A stretch of DNA of 64,000 bases from Cytobacillus sp. NCCP-133 (GTDB lineage Bacteria > Bacillota > Bacilli > Bacillales > Cytobacillaceae), in the NCBI RefSeq assembly GCF_026011715.1, contig NZ_BRVM01000001.1, positions 1 to 64,000 on the forward strand, written 5' to 3'. A program made the position numbers and the translations under genes. Positions 63,908 through 64,000 of the stretch are shown here, piece after piece. Under the pieces are notes generated by a model, which was not told the origin of the DNA, did not search any database, and saw nothing but the letters and a program-made list of their open reading frames with translations. Position 1 is the first letter of the stretch; each line of letters begins with the position of its first letter.

Positions 63908-64000
63908 ATGCATATCGCACTGAAAGGTGGTCGAATTGAGAAAAAGGAGATTGAAAAGAGAATAGGCAGTGTTCCTTTTTTAAAGAACTTAAAAAGGAAG
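63908..64000 (+). CDS. Start of a possible Crp/Fnr-family regulator (cut by window end)
   Basis: Open frame to the window end: RIEKKEIEKRIGSVPFLKNL resembles the lead helix of Crp/Fnr cyclic-nucleotide-binding domains (xVPFFxxLxxxELE pattern). Only 31 residues are visible and the ribosome binding site is weak, so this is tentative. It lies 5 kb from an Fnr-type box in the same window. Confidence 0.35.
   Translation, partial: MHIALKGGRIEKKEIEKRIGSVPFLKNLKRK

Overview
The window comes from a low-GC, endospore-forming Gram-positive bacterium of the family Bacillaceae. Evidence: an sspL spore-protein gene, B. subtilis-like CspD and MntR, AGGAGG-type ribosome binding sites, frequent TTG starts, and a gene order that follows the B. 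subtilis ypwA-xpt-pbuX-bcsA-ypbQ-dynA-ypcP-sspL-ypdQ/ypdP/ypeP/ypeQ-cspD-metA-ypgQ-ypgR-ilvD-yphP-ypiP-ypjP-thy-dfrA-ilvA region, with insertions. It looks like a Cytobacillus/Bacillus firmus-type genome, but that is only inference from gene content. There is no rRNA, tRNA, CRISPR array, prophage or intact transposase gene.

Layout. 1-3.7 kb: tatA, ilvA, a small unknown gene and the thyA-dfrA pair. 4.0-5.1 kb: a secreted lethal-factor-like metalloprotease and a 141-bp MITE-like insertion sitting exactly in the loop of a terminator. 5.1-15.3 kb: a complete Ter/TelA stress cluster (TerD, TelA, YceG-like, HAD, StiP/PELOTA, TRSP phosphoribosyltransferase, CitE-like, TerC, TerD), with an extracytoplasmic-sigma-type promoter at its upstream end. 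This is the most system-like accessory block of the window: its enzymes are predicted to make an uncharacterised nucleoside-like metabolite. 15.4-27.4 kb: ypjP, an aminotransferase, ypiP, bacilliredoxin, ilvD, ypgR, an ABC-F ATPase, ypgQ, degV and an amidohydrolase. 27.4-29.9 kb: a large GNAT-type gene broken by several frameshifts and a stop. 30-36 kb: fhs, metA (acetyl-CoA-type residue at position 111), an AIM24-like gene, a methyltransferase and mntR. 36-44 kb: topB, cspD, two RNase H-like genes, and ypdP behind a preQ1-I riboswitch that masks its ribosome binding site. 44-54.5 kb: sspL, ypcP, a sulfurtransferase, dynA, an alkylpyrone synthase pair (bpsA-ypbQ) and several microproteins, one behind two Fur-like boxes. 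54.5-56.7 kb: xpt-pbuX under a guanine riboswitch. 57-59.3 kb: a ba3-type cytochrome oxidase operon behind an Fnr-type box. 59.4-64 kb: an EamA transporter, an M32 carboxypeptidase, a frameshifted DUF2249 gene, an MFS transporter, a zinc-binding microprotein and the start of a possible Crp/Fnr regulator.

At least two dispersed intergenic repeat families (three and two copies here) and long imperfect palindromes lie between genes. Many start sites were moved from the longest reading frame to the codon with a proper ribosome binding site; the reasons are given per gene.
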